Source: Acetobacterium sp. (GTDB lineage Bacteria; Bacillota; Clostridia; Eubacteriales; Eubacteriaceae). From it: a stretch of DNA of 6,831 bases. Shown here piece after piece: positions 5,614-6,831 of the stretch (positions are counted from its first letter, which is position 1; each line of letters starts with the position of its first letter). A program made the translations under genes and the position numbers. The notes below the pieces were generated by a model. The model saw only the letters and a list, made by a program, of their open reading frames with translations, had not been told where the DNA came from and made no database searches. The stretch lies in assembly GCA_022013395.1 (NCBI GenBank), contig JAKLQL010000347.1, forward strand, positions 1-6,831, in the 5' to 3' direction.

Positions 5614-6807
5614 TTAAAACAGGTGACTAATCAAGAGTAGAAGAACGCCAGCACCAATTGAAAAAAACAATCCGGGAACCGCAATCCGCATTTCTTTCTG
5701 AACTCCGGAGTGTGATGTAAAGGTTGATGAGCCAGTAAAATTCATCGCGTAATAGGCAGCAATGGCCGGAAAGGTCAGCAGATATCCGAAAATGCCAACC
5801 AGCGGAATTCCCAAACTGAAAGTCTCATGACTGAAGGCAATGATGGCAAGGGTGCCCACCAGACCTAACAGCCAGCCTTTGAAAGCAAAGGCTTTTCCGG
5901 GAATAAACGGCAGTAACACCGGAGTCAGCACACAGCCGATTAAAACAGCACCCATGTACGCCCCCACATCGATGAGACCAAAAGGTTCTGTTACCACAAA
6001 GTTCAACAGTAACAATACCCCAAAAATCATCAGGGACTGCTTGATCGTTCCAACCAGTTCAATGGGAGTCAGCACCAGTCGATCATACAGCGTAAATCTG
6101 ACGGTTCGCATGCTGTCGGTTGCAATCATGCCAGCCTCGAGAAAGGCTTTAATATCCCTGGCTCGGACGGGTCCATAACTGACCCGAAATCCAGATTCTT
6201 TAAAAACAGCCTGCGCGATTACGCCCGATGCGCCTAACTGGGGCAAAATTATTTTTCGATGCGATACGATTTCCTTTAACCTGGTTTGGGCCAATTTTGA
6301 GACGATCTCTTTGGTACCGAAACTTCCTTTTCCAGCGGCACACCAGACATTGATGCCCTTGGTATCGATGACCAGAATCCACACGTTCAGCCCGGTGAGT
6401 TCTTTTCGCAAAGCATCAAAAGAAAGTTTGTAATTGCCTGAAACCAGAATCGGCGAATCCTGATCGGGACTTCCCACGCCGTAAAGACCGGGATTGATTT
6501 TATAGTTCATTCTGCCGATACCCCAGCGAACTTTCCACCCGCCGAGCACATCTTTAAAATTTAATCTGGTAGTAATCTGCGGGACGATTCCGATCGGAGT
6601 TTCAATTTCCCCGATAATCCAACGGGGATTATTATCGATTTCTGAAACAAGTTTTCCCGATGGCTGAATCGACGGCGTTTGGCAGCAGGAAGCCGGCTGG
6701 GTGATCGCGTCAGACTCCTTGTCATGACACCCACAAGAGGGCGTCGCTGTTATTACCACCCCAGGCGAATTTTTTTCACTGGTGCAAGAGCAGTTCTGAT
6801 TGTCCAA
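5614..6807 (-). CDS. hgcA: HgcA, membrane corrinoid protein of mercury methylation
   Basis: HgcA carries a methyl group on a cobalamin-type cofactor and transfers it to Hg(II), making methylmercury; the methyl is drawn from one-carbon (methyl-folate) metabolism. In this 397-residue protein the corrinoid domain lies at about 60-245 and holds the diagnostic cap-helix motif NVWCAAGK at 153-160, whose Cys156 is the expected cobalt ligand. Further family segments are RWGIGRMNY (94-102), ILPQLGASG (187-195) and YGPVRARDI (211-219). This domain is related to the CFeSP large subunit, which lacks this Cys and any membrane part. Five hydrophobic helices follow at about 257-272, 282-302, 309-325, 332-354 and 376-396. 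The first 42 residues hold six cysteines as three pairs: Cys6/Cys8, Cys25/Cys27 and Cys41/Cys42. The start is TTG, with AGGAGG eight bases upstream; an ATG five bases earlier is out of frame. The promoter lies beyond the window edge. Confidence 0.95.
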   Translation of the reverse strand: MDNQNCSCTSEKNSPGVVITATPSCGCHDKESDAITQPASCCQTPSIQPSGKLVSEIDNNPRWIIGEIETPIGIVPQITTRLNFKDVLGGWKVRWGIGRMNYKINPGLYGVGSPDQDSPILVSGNYKLSFDALRKELTGLNVWILVIDTKGINVWCAAGKGSFGTKEIVSKLAQTRLKEIVSHRKIILPQLGASGVIAQAVFKESGFRVSYGPVRARDIKAFLEAGMIATDSMRTVRFTLYDRLVLTPIELVGTIKQSLMIFGVLLLLNFVVTEPFGLIDVGAYMGAVLIGCVLTPVLLPFIPGKAFAFKGWLLGLVGTLAIIAFSHETFSLGIPLVGIFGYLLTFPAIAAYYAMNFTGSSTFTSHSGVQKEMRIAVPGLFFSIGAGVLLLLISHLF

Positions 6808-6815
6808 GACATATT

Positions 6816-6821
6816 CCTCCT
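6816..6821 (-). promoter_or_regulatory. hgcA ribosome binding site for a TTG start
   Basis: A consensus AGGAGG on the minus strand is eight bases before the TTG at 6807. The nearby ATG (6808-6812 region) is only three bases from this site and opens a 19-codon frame unrelated to HgcA, so TTG is the likely start. Confidence 0.7.
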
Positions 6822-6831
6822 GTTTTATAAC

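Noticed and set aside
5614..6807. HgcA being the CFeSP large subunit of acetyl-CoA synthesis
   Set aside because: The cap-helix Cys156 motif, the C-terminal membrane helices and the adjacent HgcB are specific to HgcA.
6750..6812. 19-codon frame starting at the ATG three bases after the AGGAGG upstream of hgcA
   Set aside because: The spacing is too short for initiation, and the frame is out of phase with HgcA and ends quickly. The TTG at eight bases gives the full HgcA.

Overview
The window reads as one stretch of a low-to-moderate GC, anaerobic Firmicute (Clostridia). An acetogen-like member of the Eubacteriaceae (Acetobacterium-type) would fit, but this is inference from gene style: strong Shine-Dalgarno sites, consensus sigma-A-type promoters, T-tailed hairpin terminators and oxygen-sensitive Fe-S, corrinoid and flavin enzymes. 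No rRNA or marker gene is present to prove it. All six genes lie on the minus strand, so transcription runs from right to left.

The right end (6807 to 5276) holds the most notable content: hgcA and hgcB, the two-gene determinant of mercury methylation. HgcA carries the diagnostic corrinoid cap-helix motif NVWCAAGK followed by five predicted membrane helices. HgcB is a 2x[4Fe-4S] ferredoxin with the extra conserved Cys and the C-terminal Cys-Cys pair. This predicts that the organism can convert Hg(II) to methylmercury.

Next (5136 to 4147) is a stand-alone ATP-grasp ligase resembling the C-terminal half of the bifunctional glutathione synthetase GshF/GshAB, without the gamma-glutamylcysteine ligase half. 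It has a plausible promoter of its own, a perfect 11-bp inverted repeat directly upstream of its ribosome binding site, and a terminator behind it. It is therefore a separate unit, possibly with read-through from hgcAB.

The centre (3935 to 2037) is a single-gene unit with a near-consensus promoter and a strong terminator. It encodes a 632-residue Old Yellow Enzyme/2,4-dienoyl-CoA reductase-family flavo-iron-sulfur oxidoreductase with altered active-site and cluster motifs.

After a 361-base gene-free stretch with a strong promoter and two palindromes, the left end (1675 to 1) encodes the large subunit and the start of the small subunit of an aconitase-superfamily hydro-lyase, most like 3-isopropylmalate dehydratase (leuCD). 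leuD runs off the window. Apart from hgcA-hgcB and leuC-leuD, the units look independently transcribed, and nothing in the sequence ties them into one pathway.
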